Assembly (NCBI GenBank): GCA_050733695.1
Contig: JBOHTO010000057.1
Span: forward strand, 1 to 16,120
Direction of reading: 5' to 3'
DNA from: JBOHTO01 sp050733695
GTDB lineage: Bacteria > Gemmatimonadota > Gemmatimonadetes > Gemmatimonadales > Gemmatimonadaceae
DNA: 16,120 nucleotides
The notes beneath the pieces are model-generated. The model did not search any database. It was not told the DNA's origin and saw nothing but the letters and a program-made list of their open reading frames with translations. This document shows positions 7,273-14,322 of the stretch, one piece after another; positions within the stretch are counted from its first letter, which is position 1, and every line of letters begins with the position of its first letter. Made by a program: the position numbers and the translations under genes.

Positions 7273-8410
7273 ATGCGCACTCGGCCCCTCACCGGCACAC
7301 GCCGACGCGGATCAGCGTGCGAATTCGCACGAGATTGTACACTGCATTCGTGAAGGCAAAGATCCACCCGACCTTCTTCCGCCCTCGATGTCGAAGCTTC
7401 CCCAACAGCCCCACCACCTTGCCCCAGCCGTAGCTCTCCTCGATCAGCTTCCGCTTGCGCTGGCTGACCTCGAAACCGGCGTGCCGCGTCGTACGACCAT
7501 CGATCGCGCTCCGGGGCCTCGTCTGGTGAATGTTGGGCGCCACGTGGGGAGTCGTGTTGCACCGCCGTACGCCTTCTATGAAGTCGGTAGTGTCGTAGCC
7601 CTTGTCCGCCCCGAGCGTCCGGCGCCGCTCTCGGGGATCGAGCGTACTCAGAGTACTCAGCAACTCGACCGCCGCCTCGCGCTCGGCGTCGTAGCTCGGT
7701 GGCCGCACATCGGTAGCCACGACCAGCCCGTGACGATTGTCCATAAGCGTCGACCCCAGGTGGCAGAGCCTGGCCGCCGTGCCTTTGCTCTTCCGGGTGA
7801 GCCGTGCATCAGGGTCCGTCACCGACTGGTGCGTCGTGTTGGAGCGCTTCTCCTTCCGGAAGTTGATCGTCGGGTTACTCCGGTCCCCATCCGAGGGCGG
7901 CGGCGTCTGATCATCCTTCGGGCGGAAGCTCTTCTGGCTCGCCCACGCCTCGAGCAGCGTGCCATCGACCGAGAAATGCTCATGCGAAAGGAGCGCTCGG
8001 GCCTCAGCGGCCCTGAGCACTTCCTGACAGAACGCCTCGGCAATATTGCCCTCGAGGAGCCGATCCCGGTTCTTGGTGAACACGGTCGGGACCCACACGG
8101 CGTCATCGGGATTCAGGCCTACGAACCAGCGGAAGAGCAGGTTGTAGTTGAGTTGCTCCATGAGCTGCCGCTCACTCCGGATCGTGAACAGGATCTGGAG
8201 CAGGAGAGCGCGCAGCAACTGCTCGGGTGGGATCGACGGGCGGCCGATCGCAGAATACATCATCTGGAAGCGCGGCGAGAGCGCCGTGAGCACGGGCTCG
8301 ACCAGTTCACGCATGGCGCGCAGCGGGTGATCCGCGGGTATCCTGTCCTCGATCAACACATAACTGAAGAGCACATCCTGTCGCCGGTCTTCACCACGCA
8401 TCGAGCACGC
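7273..8410 (-). mobile_element. IS5/IS1182-like insertion sequence
   Basis: The element is about 1138 bases with one transposase gene filling nearly all of it. Short imperfect ends GCGCACTCG (from about 7275) and the inverse of GCGTGCTCG (to 8410) match at 7 of 9 positions. No clear target duplication is seen; joining the flanks without one restores the rhs-2 frame. The exact ends are therefore uncertain by a few bases. Confidence 0.75.
7289..8401 (-). CDS. IS5/IS1182-like DDE transposase
   Basis: The protein has 370 residues and starts MRGEDRRQDVLFSYV. A DUF772-type N-terminal domain (RPSIPPEQLLRALLLQ, then LLFRWFVGLN) precedes a DDE core with D146 (HFSVDGTLLEAWAS), D266 (LGADKGYD) and E321 or E322 (KLIEESYGW). 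Length and motifs are normal and the gene looks intact. Its ATG lies only about nine bases inside the element end, so the ribosome binding region (GGTGAG) belongs to the interrupted rhs-2. Expression would then depend on where the element lands. The IS5 versus IS1182 assignment is from memory. Confidence 0.9.
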   Translation of the reverse strand: MRGEDRRQDVLFSYVLIEDRIPADHPLRAMRELVEPVLTALSPRFQMMYSAIGRPSIPPEQLLRALLLQILFTIRSERQLMEQLNYNLLFRWFVGLNPDDAVWVPTVFTKNRDRLLEGNIAEAFCQEVLRAAEARALLSHEHFSVDGTLLEAWASQKSFRPKDDQTPPPSDGDRSNPTINFRKEKRSNTTHQSVTDPDARLTRKSKGTAARLCHLGSTLMDNRHGLVVATDVRPPSYDAEREAAVELLSTLSTLDPRERRRTLGADKGYDTTDFIEGVRRCNTTPHVAPNIHQTRPRSAIDGRTTRHAGFEVSQRKRKLIEESYGWGKVVGLLGKLRHRGRKKVGWIFAFTNAVYNLVRIRTLIRVGVCR

Positions 8411-9137
8411 TCACCGTTGAAGTTGCGACAGAATAACCATCGAGCACCGCAAGCACCATCCCCCATTACGACTTTTTCAGCAACCTGATAAAGCAGCCGA
8501 CGGCTTATTTCTCTGCGCACGCCATTGCGCGTCCTGTATAGTACTTCATACATGCCCCAGCACGTGAGCCCAGTAGGATCTCGGCGATTGATGGGATCAT
8601 TGCCGACATATGCGAAAGGATTGATTCCGCCCGCGAGTCCGATCGGATCCTCCGAGATGAACCTCGTGATATCAGGGTCATAGTAGCGTGCGCGATAGTA
8701 GTAGAGCTCGGTCTCCGAGTCGTATTCGCGCGCGGTGAAACGAAGCGGTTGGGGAACCTGCTCTGTCGCGCTAACGACCTTCCCGAAAGGCGTGTACTCG
8801 TAGGTGTTGACGACCTGATTGCTCGCGTCGACCAGGGCTGTCACGTGACCTGGTCGCTCCGTCACATAATAGAAGATCGCCCCATCGCTGGATCGTTTCA
8901 CGCTGTGCGGCCTGTCCGTCCCAGGATAGTAAGTGTACTCACGGACGGGATTCCCCGCGGCATCGAGCTCCATGACCAGATCGTCGCCGTCATGCAAGTA
9001 TCTCGTGGTCACGGCGCCTGTGGTTTTCCTCACGCGCCTGCCCCATCCATCGTAGCCGTACGTCGTTGTCACTCCGTCTGTGACCGTCTGCGTCAGTTGA
9101 CCCAGGCTGTTCCACGTAAAGGTTGAACTTCCCCCGG
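8411..9137 (-). pseudogene. rhs-2 segment 3: Rhs core and start of the C-terminal region
   Basis: It reads GGSSTFTWNSLGQLTQTVTD, YGYDGWGRRVRKTTGAVTTR, YEYTPFGKVV, then the canonical core LYYYRARYYDPDITRFISED and DPIGLAGGINPFAYVGNDP, ending RRDPTGL. The DPIG...DPTGL pair is where Rhs proteins are self-cleaved to release the toxin. The C-terminal region starts with TCWGMYEVLYRTRNG and runs to LFCRNFNGE at the IS5 border. This part is stop-free and well conserved, suggesting that inactivation is recent. Confidence 0.9.
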
Positions 9138-9189
9138 TATAGTGGACACCTCCAGCGCCTCGATCGAGATTCGAGGCAGGAGGTGGGAG

Positions 9190-9492
9190 ATGAAGAAAAG
9201 GGGAAGGCGCGGGTTTGATGAGCAGTTCCGGCGAGAAGCGGTTCGACTCGCCGAGTCTGGAACGATGCCGATCGCTGAGGTGGCGCGCCACTTGGGGGTG
9301 CATCTGGAAACCCTGCGCAACTGGCGGCGGAAGGCTCGGGCGACCGAGGGGGAAGCGGCGACGGCTACCGTGCCGTCGGTGGAAGAAGAGAATCGACGCT
9401 TGAGGCGGGAGAACGCCCGACTCCTCGAGGAACGTGAAATCCTAAAAAAAGCCACGGCCTTCTTCGCCTTCTTCGCCAGGGATGCACGATGA
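9190..9492 (+). CDS. IS3-family orfA (HTH regulator/transposase N-terminus)
   Basis: OrfA binds the IS ends and, when fused to OrfB by frameshifting, forms the active transposase. The protein has 100 residues: a helix-turn-helix at about 14-46 (FRREAVRLAESG, IAEVARHLGVHLETLRNW) and a leucine-zipper-like coiled coil at about 63-88 (EEENRRLRRENARLLEERE). The ATG at 9190 has AGGAGGTG at 9178-9185, better placed than the in-frame ATG at 9142. The stop overlaps the orfB start (ATGA). Confidence 0.92.
   Translation: MKKRGRRGFDEQFRREAVRLAESGTMPIAEVARHLGVHLETLRNWRRKARATEGEAATATVPSVEEENRRLRRENARLLEEREILKKATAFFAFFARDAR
9444..9450 (+). promoter_or_regulatory. Slippery A7 site for -1 frameshifting in orfA
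   Basis: Seven A's followed by G are read CTA AAA AAA GCC in orfA. Slipping back one base enters the orfB frame (AGC CAC GGC...), giving an OrfAB fusion. This is the usual IS3 mechanism. Confidence 0.8.
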
Positions 9493-10361
9493 GATTCGTG
9501 TTCATCCGCGCGCACGAGTGCATCTTCCACATCACTACGATGTGTCGGGTGCTCGAGGTGTCGAGGGCCGGATTCTACAAGTGGCGTGCGCAGCCTCTCG
9601 CGGAGCGGGTGAAGGACGACGCCGTGCTGGCCGCTCGGATCCGAGCGATCCACACCGGTCGTCGTCGGTCCTACGGGAGTCCACGAGTGCACCGGGAGCT
9701 TCGTGCTCATGGCATTCGCTGTGGAGAGAAGCGGGTCGCGCGCGTGATGCGGCAGGAGGGTATCCGGGCGATCACGCCGAAGCGCTATCGCGTGACTACC
9801 AAGTCCGGTCACCGCGAGCCGGTGACACCGAATCGGCTCGCGCGGCGGTTTGGCGTGGCTGACCAGGGCGGGCCGAACACCGCCTGGGCGGCTGACATCA
9901 CGTACATCCCCACGCGCGAGGGCTGGCTGTACCTGGCCGTGATTCTGGATCTCGCCTCGCGCCGCGTGGTCGGGTGGTCGGTGCGCACTCGGCTGGATCA
10001 CGAGCTTGCCGTGAGCGCCCTCCGTATGGCGCTCAAGCATCGAGGTGCGCGCGGTGGACTGCATCATTCCGATCGCGGTGTGCAGTACGCGAGCGCGGCG
10101 TACCGCGCGCTGTTGACGGAAGCGGGCTTTCTCCAGAGCATGAGTCGGATCGGCGACTGCTGGGACAACGCCGTCGTGGAAAGCTTCTTCGCGACGCTGA
10201 CGAAGGAGCTGCTTGCTCTTGGGCTGTTTGCCTCGCGCGCCCTGGCTGCCCGCGAGTTGTTCGAGTTCATTGAAGTCTGGTACAATCGGCAGCGGCGGCA
10301 TTCGTCTCTTGGCTACCGCTCGCCAATCCAGTTTGAGACGGAGATCCTGAAAGTCAGTTAA
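9489..10361 (+). CDS. IS3-family orfB (DDE integrase domain)
   Basis: This is the catalytic part of the IS3 transposase. The protein has 290 residues: an HTH_21-like segment (RRRSYGSPRVHRELRAHGI, about 58-76), then the rve core with D136 (WAADITYIPT), D195 (HHSDRGVQYAS) and E231 (DNAVVESFFATLKE-like). The D-to-E spacing of 35 residues is exactly as in IS3. The end YNRQRRHSSLGYRSPIQFE is typical. It starts at ATG 9489 overlapping the orfA stop, and also lies in the -1 frame of orfA, so it can be made alone by coupling or as a fusion. It appears intact. Confidence 0.95.
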   Translation: MRFVFIRAHECIFHITTMCRVLEVSRAGFYKWRAQPLAERVKDDAVLAARIRAIHTGRRRSYGSPRVHRELRAHGIRCGEKRVARVMRQEGIRAITPKRYRVTTKSGHREPVTPNRLARRFGVADQGGPNTAWAADITYIPTREGWLYLAVILDLASRRVVGWSVRTRLDHELAVSALRMALKHRGARGGLHHSDRGVQYASAAYRALLTEAGFLQSMSRIGDCWDNAVVESFFATLTKELLALGLFASRALAARELFEFIEVWYNRQRRHSSLGYRSPIQFETEILKVS

Positions 10362-10379
10362 ACCAAGGTGTCTACCAAA

Positions 10380-10541
10380 CCGGGTGAGCTCCAGGTCTGG
10401 TTTACGACCGACATCTTGTATTTGCTCGTGAGGTTCCCATCTGCGTCGTACGTGAGCGTGTAATCGTCAATCGCGACGAGACGGTTGCCATTCTCCTTCA
10501 CAGCACCGTTGCTGGTAGGATTCCCGACCTTGTCATAGGTG
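10380..10541 (-). pseudogene. rhs-2 segment 2: short YD-repeat piece
   Basis: It reads TYDKVGNPTSNG, then IDDYTLTYDADGNLTSKYK, then VNQTWSSPG. These are two ordinary YD repeats, stranded between two IS3 elements and in frame with segment 3 through the CCGG duplication. It joins to segment 1 as AYAWN-TYDKVGN. Confidence 0.9.
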
Positions 10542-10736
10542 TGTAGTGGTTCAGCGGAAATGTGACTCGCGGGGTGTAACTACTTTGGAATTCCGACGTG
10601 ACTGTCGGACGGGTCGTGCATGAAGGAAATCGGGATGGACGGTGATGGTGAAGGGTGAGCTGAGTGATCGGAAGTGGGTTGCACCAGCGGTATGCTGCGG
10701 CCTGGCCGGCGTGGCGATCGTCGCTTGTGGGGCATT

Positions 10737-11708
10737 CTACGAAGCCATCTCCTGGCGCACTTCCTCGCGCATCTTCTGTTGGGCCTCACGACGGCGTGCC
10801 CGAGCAGCTTCTAGCTTCTGGTCGCGTGCGGCCCAGATCTCCTCGGTGCGACCACGAAGCATGTCGGCGGGCGTAACGTAGCCGATACTGCTGTGGAGCC
10901 GGTGCATGTTGTAATGCTCGACGAAGCGCGCCACGAGCTGCCGAGCCGCCTCGGGTGAGTCCGGAGACGCCGGCCGGATAGTGGTGCACTTGAGCGTCTT
11001 GTTCCATGCCTCCAGTTTCCCGTTCGACTGCGGATAGTAGGGCGATGTGCGCACGTGGGTCATGCCGGCGAGCCGGACAAGCTCCTTGAAGTCCTTCGCG
11101 ATGAACTGGGGACCGTTGTCGCTGATGATCCGCGGGCGAGCGCTCGGATATTGCTCGCGTGCGCGCTCGAGTACGATCTCCACGTCCATGCTGGTCATCG
11201 ACGCTCGGAGTTCCCAGTGCACGAGGAAGCGGCTCGCTCCGTCGAGGATCGCGCACAGGTAGTAGAAGGTGCCGACAATATTGATGTAGGTGATGTCGAT
11301 GTGCCAGTGCTCGTGGGGCCGGAGAGGCTGCACGAAGCCCGTCCCCTTGCGCGATGGCCGGTGATTCCAGCGCTCGATGACGCCCGCTCTCTGCAACACG
11401 CGGTACACAGTGGCCGGACTGACGGCGACCAGATCGGCATCGATCATCATGTAGGCCAGTCGTCGGTAGCCTTCCAGGGGATGCTTCTCGTGGTAGTCCA
11501 GAATGGCTTGGCGTTCGGCTGGCGTGAGCCAGTGCTCGCGGGGCACGAGGCCGTTGTGGGTGTTCACCTTGCCGTAGCGTTTCGTCCACCGGTGGAACTG
11601 GCCAGAGGCAACGCCCAGCCGGTCCAGCACCCAGCAAACCGGACGTTCGGTTCGACGGCTGAAGGAGGTGACGAAGTCGACCACTTCGTCGCGGAGATCG
11701 GGAGGCAC
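10737..11708 (-). CDS. IS3-family orfB (DDE integrase domain)
   Basis: The protein has 323 residues from the internal GTG at 11708; the frame is open further, to about 11735. The rve core has D138 (HWHIDITYINI), D197 (IISDNGPQF) and E233 (SNGKLEAWNK) with the 35-residue D-E spacing. A basic, Gln/Glu-rich tail ends the protein. There is no good ribosome binding site before 11708, so it is probably made as an OrfAB fusion through the A8 run at 11735-11742. All catalytic residues are present. Confidence 0.93.
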   Translation of the reverse strand: MPPDLRDEVVDFVTSFSRRTERPVCWVLDRLGVASGQFHRWTKRYGKVNTHNGLVPREHWLTPAERQAILDYHEKHPLEGYRRLAYMMIDADLVAVSPATVYRVLQRAGVIERWNHRPSRKGTGFVQPLRPHEHWHIDITYINIVGTFYYLCAILDGASRFLVHWELRASMTSMDVEIVLERAREQYPSARPRIISDNGPQFIAKDFKELVRLAGMTHVRTSPYYPQSNGKLEAWNKTLKCTTIRPASPDSPEAARQLVARFVEHYNMHRLHSSIGYVTPADMLRGRTEEIWAARDQKLEAARARRREAQQKMREEVRQEMAS

Positions 11709-11734
11709 CCATCGCTGCCTCAGCTCTCCCCAAG

Positions 11735-11742
11735 TTTTTTTT
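11735..11742 (-). promoter_or_regulatory. A8 slippage site joining orfA to orfB
   Basis: Eight T's on the plus strand (A8 in the transcript) are read CTG AAA AAA AAC in orfA. The orfB frame is reached by losing one A (CTG AAA AAA ACT TGG GGA GAG), not by the usual -1 step, which meets TGA four codons later. A transcript with seven A's would encode a fused LKKTWGELRQRW. Confidence 0.6.
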
Positions 11743-12060
11743 CAGCGCCAGATACTCCTCCGAGACCTCGGCGATCACGGCGTCCTTCTTCACCAGCTTG
11801 GCTTCGAGCGCGGCAGTGCGCTGTCGTTCATGCCTGAGGGCGTGCTCCTCGCCGCGCCGCGTGCGGCCGTCCTGGAGCAAAGCGCTCAGGTTCGCGAAGG
11901 CCTGGTTCTGCCAGACGTAGAAGAGGCTGGGCTGGATCCGGAACTCGTCGCAGAGCTCGGAGACCGGCACCTTATCGACGAAATGCCGGCGGAGGATGTT
12001 CGCCTTCTCCTCAGATGTAAACTGGCGACGCTGGCGTGACCTGCCGTTCTTGCCTGTCAT
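11735..12060 (-). CDS. IS3-family orfA (HTH and coiled coil)
   Basis: It starts MTGKNGRSRQRRQFTSEEKA at 12060, after GAGGAG. The helix-turn-helix runs at about 15-52 (VPVSELCDEFRIQPSLFYVW) and a coiled coil at about 75-105 (ERQRTAALEAKLVKKDAVIAE), ending at the A8 run. The orfA frame has no stop of its own there and stays open to 10786 beneath orfB. I give only the part that looks like protein. The upstream in-frame ATG at 12102 lies in the terminal repeat and is unlikely to be the start. Confidence 0.8.
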
Positions 12061-12122
12061 GGGCTCCTCGTTTCTCCAAACTATGGAGAGGTGAGGAGTC
12101 ACATTTCAACTGAGGCAGCACA

Positions 12123-12957
12123 GTTCCACGCGTAAGCAGCACTGCCGCCGGAGGGCGTTGAAGCATAAGTCGGCTGGCCATCCTCATTACGCGACCAGGC
12201 ACTCACCAGGAGTTTCCCCTGTGGATCTTCCCGCTCGATGCGCGTTGGAGCCCCAGAGCGGTGCACCCAGATGCGCATGGGTGCGCCTCCCTCCGTCGAA
12301 ACTGTCAGGTGGGCTCCGCCGGTCTCCAACCTCGCAGCCGGGTTGCTCGATGTTCCGAAGCCTGCCGCTGGTAGCACGGCTGCCCGAAGTGAGATAATGC
12401 TGGTAACCGGCCGATGGGTTCCGGCATCGGTCGTCAATATCTCTGGTGCCGTAACAGTGGCGACAGCGCCATAATCGTCATACGCGAAACTGGTCGTGGC
12501 TCCCGTGCGATCCGTGTGGCTCAGAAGGCGGTGATCACTGTCGAAGGAAGCCGTCAGCGCGGTTACGCCATCGGGTCCGACAATGGACGAGACGTTTCCA
12601 GCCGGATCGTAGCTCACGTACGTCGTTCGGCCCGCCGGATCGCGGACGTATGCAAGCATCCCCGGCGCGCCATAGGAGCCACTCACACCGTAGAAGAGTT
12701 CGGTGATCTTGCCGATCGGGTCCGCTATACTCGTGAGCTGCGTGCCGGTGTAGCCATACACGGTAGCGTTTCCAAAGCGATCTTCCACGCTCTCCATGAT
12801 ACCCGCGCCGCTGAAAGTGACGGTGGTGCCGTCCGGATAGCGGCGCGTGTACTTGCCCGTCCCCGCATCATAGCGCAACTCGCCGAAATCGCCCTCGGGT
12901 CTCGCGTACGTACGGTCGCCAGACCCGTCCGTGCTCTGGTGGGCCCATAGTCGCCGG
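12123..12957 (-). pseudogene. rhs-2 segment 1: YD repeats, 5' end lost
   Basis: It reads WAHQSTDGSGDRTYARPEGD, LRYDAGTGKYTRRYPDGTTV, then repeats such as FGNATVYGYTG, RTTYVSYDPAGNVSSI and TTSFAYDDYGAV, ending PSGGSAAYAWN at the IS3 border. These are standard Rhs shell repeats. The start of the gene is missing: at about 12950 the sequence becomes a pseudopilin gene in another frame. Without that 5' end there is no secretion or PAAR/N-terminal domain, so the gene was probably silent before or while the IS elements accumulated. Confidence 0.88.
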
Positions 12958-13231
12958 TGTGGAGGCGGTAGGAGTCGAGCGCGAGTCCGAGCATCTCGAT
13001 CTGACTGCGTGCTGCCTGAGTCTTCGCGTCACTCGTGTTGCTCAGGATCTCCGGAGCAACCAGCCCGGCGAGAATGGCGATGATAGCGATGACGACGAGG
13101 AGCTCGAGGAGCGTAAACGCTCGACGAAGAGACAGCGACGAGTCCCGGCGGGGATACATCGCGCCTGCACCGACGGCTCCTCTCGGGTACGGTCCCTGGG
13201 CAGATGTTCGACAAAGAATGCGCTCGCGCAT
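12950..13231 (-). pseudogene. gspG: GspG-like type II secretion pseudopilin, N-terminal fragment
   Basis: GspG is the main pseudopilin of the type II secretion piston. The fragment has a basic leader, then the type IV pilin signal FTLLELLVVIAIIAILAGLV with the conserved Glu at +5, then the helix AARSQIEMLGLALDSYRLHT followed by GDY. Prepilin cleavage would follow RRA; the residue before the cleavage site is Ala rather than the usual Gly. The start may be 13231 (preceded by AGGAGG) or 13159, which gives a more normal short leader. After GDY the frame runs antiphase into rhs-2. The C-terminal globular half (about 70 residues) is missing. No other gsp genes lie nearby. Confidence 0.8.
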
Positions 13232-13267
13232 GTTCCTCCTACCAGATAGTCTGCCACCGCGCGAGCG

Positions 13268-13289
13268 ACATTTCAACTGAGGCAGCGCA
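13268..13289. mobile_element. Orphan IS3-type right terminus
   Basis: ACATTTCAACTGAGGCAGC (13268-13286) is identical to the right end of the IS at 12101-12119 and is followed by GCA where that copy has ACA. No transposase is attached. It lies just upstream of the gspG fragment, in the same orientation, and is probably the scar of a recombined or deleted copy. Confidence 0.6.
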
Positions 13290-13483
13290 CCCGCACGTCG
13301 GCACTCTGGCCCCGGGCAACAGTCCCCGATCAATTACGAGAGGAACCACATCAGGCGCACATCGGAGGCGGCTTGAAACCCAGTCGCAAATCGTCCACCG
13401 AACCGGGGCAACTCCATCATAGGTTTGCCCTCGAGCCGATGATGCGAGTTTTGGGGCCCGAGGCCAGTGCGTGCGTGAGAGAC

Positions 13484-13849
13484 CTACGCTGCGGCGACGT
13501 GCAGCCGCCCACGCTTGCGTGACCTGGGCGCAGGCCTGACGACGATCTCCACATCCCGCCCCAGGGCAGTGAGGAAGTCGATGAGGCGGTGCGTCGAGAA
13601 GCCGGCCAGGCGACCGTGGAGGATGTGCGACACCTTGGGTTGATCGATCCCCATGATCATCGCCGCCCGACGTTGGGTGAGGCCGCGCTCCCGGATGACG
13701 TCGTCGATCAGCGAGGCGAGCTGCGCCTTCGCGAGCCGCTCCTCCGGATTGGGCAGGCCCAGGTCCGCGAAGACATTGCCGCTCCCGCGCGTCACCGGGA
13801 TGGCATCGATGCGCTTCTGACGCGCCGATCGCGTAGCACGAGTGGCCAT
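13484..13849 (-). CDS. higA: HigA-like XRE antitoxin
   Basis: The protein has 121 residues from ATG 13849. It opens with IPVTRGSGNVFADLGLPNPE, a hallmark of antitoxins paired with Gp49-like HigB toxins. A helix-turn-helix follows (LTQRRAAMIMGIDQPKVSHI, about 57-76), then LAGFSTHRLIDFLTALGRDV, EIVVRP and a basic tail. The antitoxin would bind the toxin and its own promoter. It looks complete. The same frame is open upstream through the toxin remnant, so it may be made either alone or as the tail of a fusion. Confidence 0.82.
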   Translation of the reverse strand: MATRATRSARQKRIDAIPVTRGSGNVFADLGLPNPEERLAKAQLASLIDDVIRERGLTQRRAAMIMGIDQPKVSHILHGRLAGFSTHRLIDFLTALGRDVEIVVRPAPRSRKRGRLHVAAA

Positions 13850-13864
13850 CAGTCGGTCCTCCGT

Positions 13865-14100
13865 ACCGGCGAGCTTCACGGTGTAGACCGCGCGATAGGT
13901 GTCGCCATCGAAATCCTCCACGAGCTCGATCAGGCCGCCCAGGGTGCCCTTGAGACGCTTGGCCGCCGGATGATGCTTCCCGATCTGTGCCTGGTGCAGG
14001 GCGTAGCCAAAGGCGTCCTGGACCTCGTCCGGCAGGGCGCGCAGATCCTCGCGGGCGGACCGATCCACTCGACGGCTTTCAGCGCCGGGGTGGGCGGCAT
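13865..14100 (-). pseudogene. higB: HigB (Gp49-like) toxin, frameshifted and C-terminally truncated
   Basis: From ATG 14100 the frame reads ALKAVEWIG, then needs one added base near 14060 to continue as SAREDLRALPDEVQDAFGYA, IGKHHPAAKRL and VEDFDGDTYRAVYTVKLAG. This is the Gp49/DUF891-type HigB mRNA interferase. The usual end (VYVLHAFQKKSKKG and the last helix, about 35 residues) is missing, and the sequence passes in frame into the antitoxin. The lost part carries residues thought to be needed for RNA cleavage, so the toxin should be inactive. A shorter GTG start at 14068 gives an uninterrupted 194-residue fusion. Confidence 0.78.
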
Positions 14101-14322
14101 GGGCTAATATGCTCGTTCTGGCATGTGGACGTCAAGAGGCCCGTGCGGATGAGCGGTAAGGGAAGCCCCCTTGTCTTTGACAGGTTGAAATAGACTTCCA
14201 TCATGGTGTACTTCGAAGGAGGAAGCCCCGCTGTCGGCCCGACAGTATGAGATCCATCGTGGTGGCGAATATGACACGACAGACAGCAACACGCATGCTC
14301 CCGTTACTCCAGTGACGCCCCA
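14101..14322. other. Intergenic region, no gene seen
   Basis: Short frames on both strands have no recognisable content. It contains a 7-base inverted repeat CTGTCGG-C-CCGACAG (14231-14245) without a T-run, and GGAAGCCCC twice (about 14161 and 14221). It separates the TA remnant from the convergent end of the membrane gene. Confidence 0.4.

Larger units (their letters stand above)
9138..10379 (+). mobile_element. IS3-family insertion sequence, complete, plus strand
   Basis: The 1242-base element has ends TATAGTGGACACC (9138) and the inverse of TTTGGTAGACACC (ending 10379), which match at 10 of 13 positions. A 4-base target duplication CCGG lies at 9134-9137 and 10380-10383. Removing the element and one CCGG restores rhs-2 in frame as TWSSP-GGSSTFTW. 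It carries orfA and orfB and is oriented opposite to the gene it interrupts. It appears complete and potentially active. Confidence 0.93.
10542..12122 (-). mobile_element. IS3-family insertion sequence (orfA/orfB), minus strand
   Basis: The 1581-base element has ends TGTAGTGGTTCAGCGGAAA followed by TGTGACTC (10542-10568), and the inverse of TGTGCTGCCTCAGTTGAAA followed by TGTGACTC (12096-12122). They match at 21 of 27 positions. The flanks join in the rhs-2 frame with only a 2-base overlap (GT), so no ordinary 3-5 base duplication is visible. About 170 bases between the left end and orfB are non-coding. The orphan ends at 128, 3639 and 13268 are related to this element. Confidence 0.88.

Noticed and set aside
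7244..8488. Long plus-strand open frame (414 codons)
   Set aside because: Antisense to the IS5-like transposase and crosses both IS borders; no protein-like features.
9093..10301. Minus-strand open frame of 402 codons
   Set aside because: Antisense to IS3 orfA/orfB.
10786..11734. Continuation of the orfA frame beneath orfB for over 300 codons
   Set aside because: Arg/Ser/Pro/Ala-rich shadow translation of the orfB sequence; no domain visible.
14231..14245. Inverted repeat CTGTCGG-C-CCGACAG as a terminator
   Set aside because: One-base loop and no T-run; it might be an operator, but nothing supports that.
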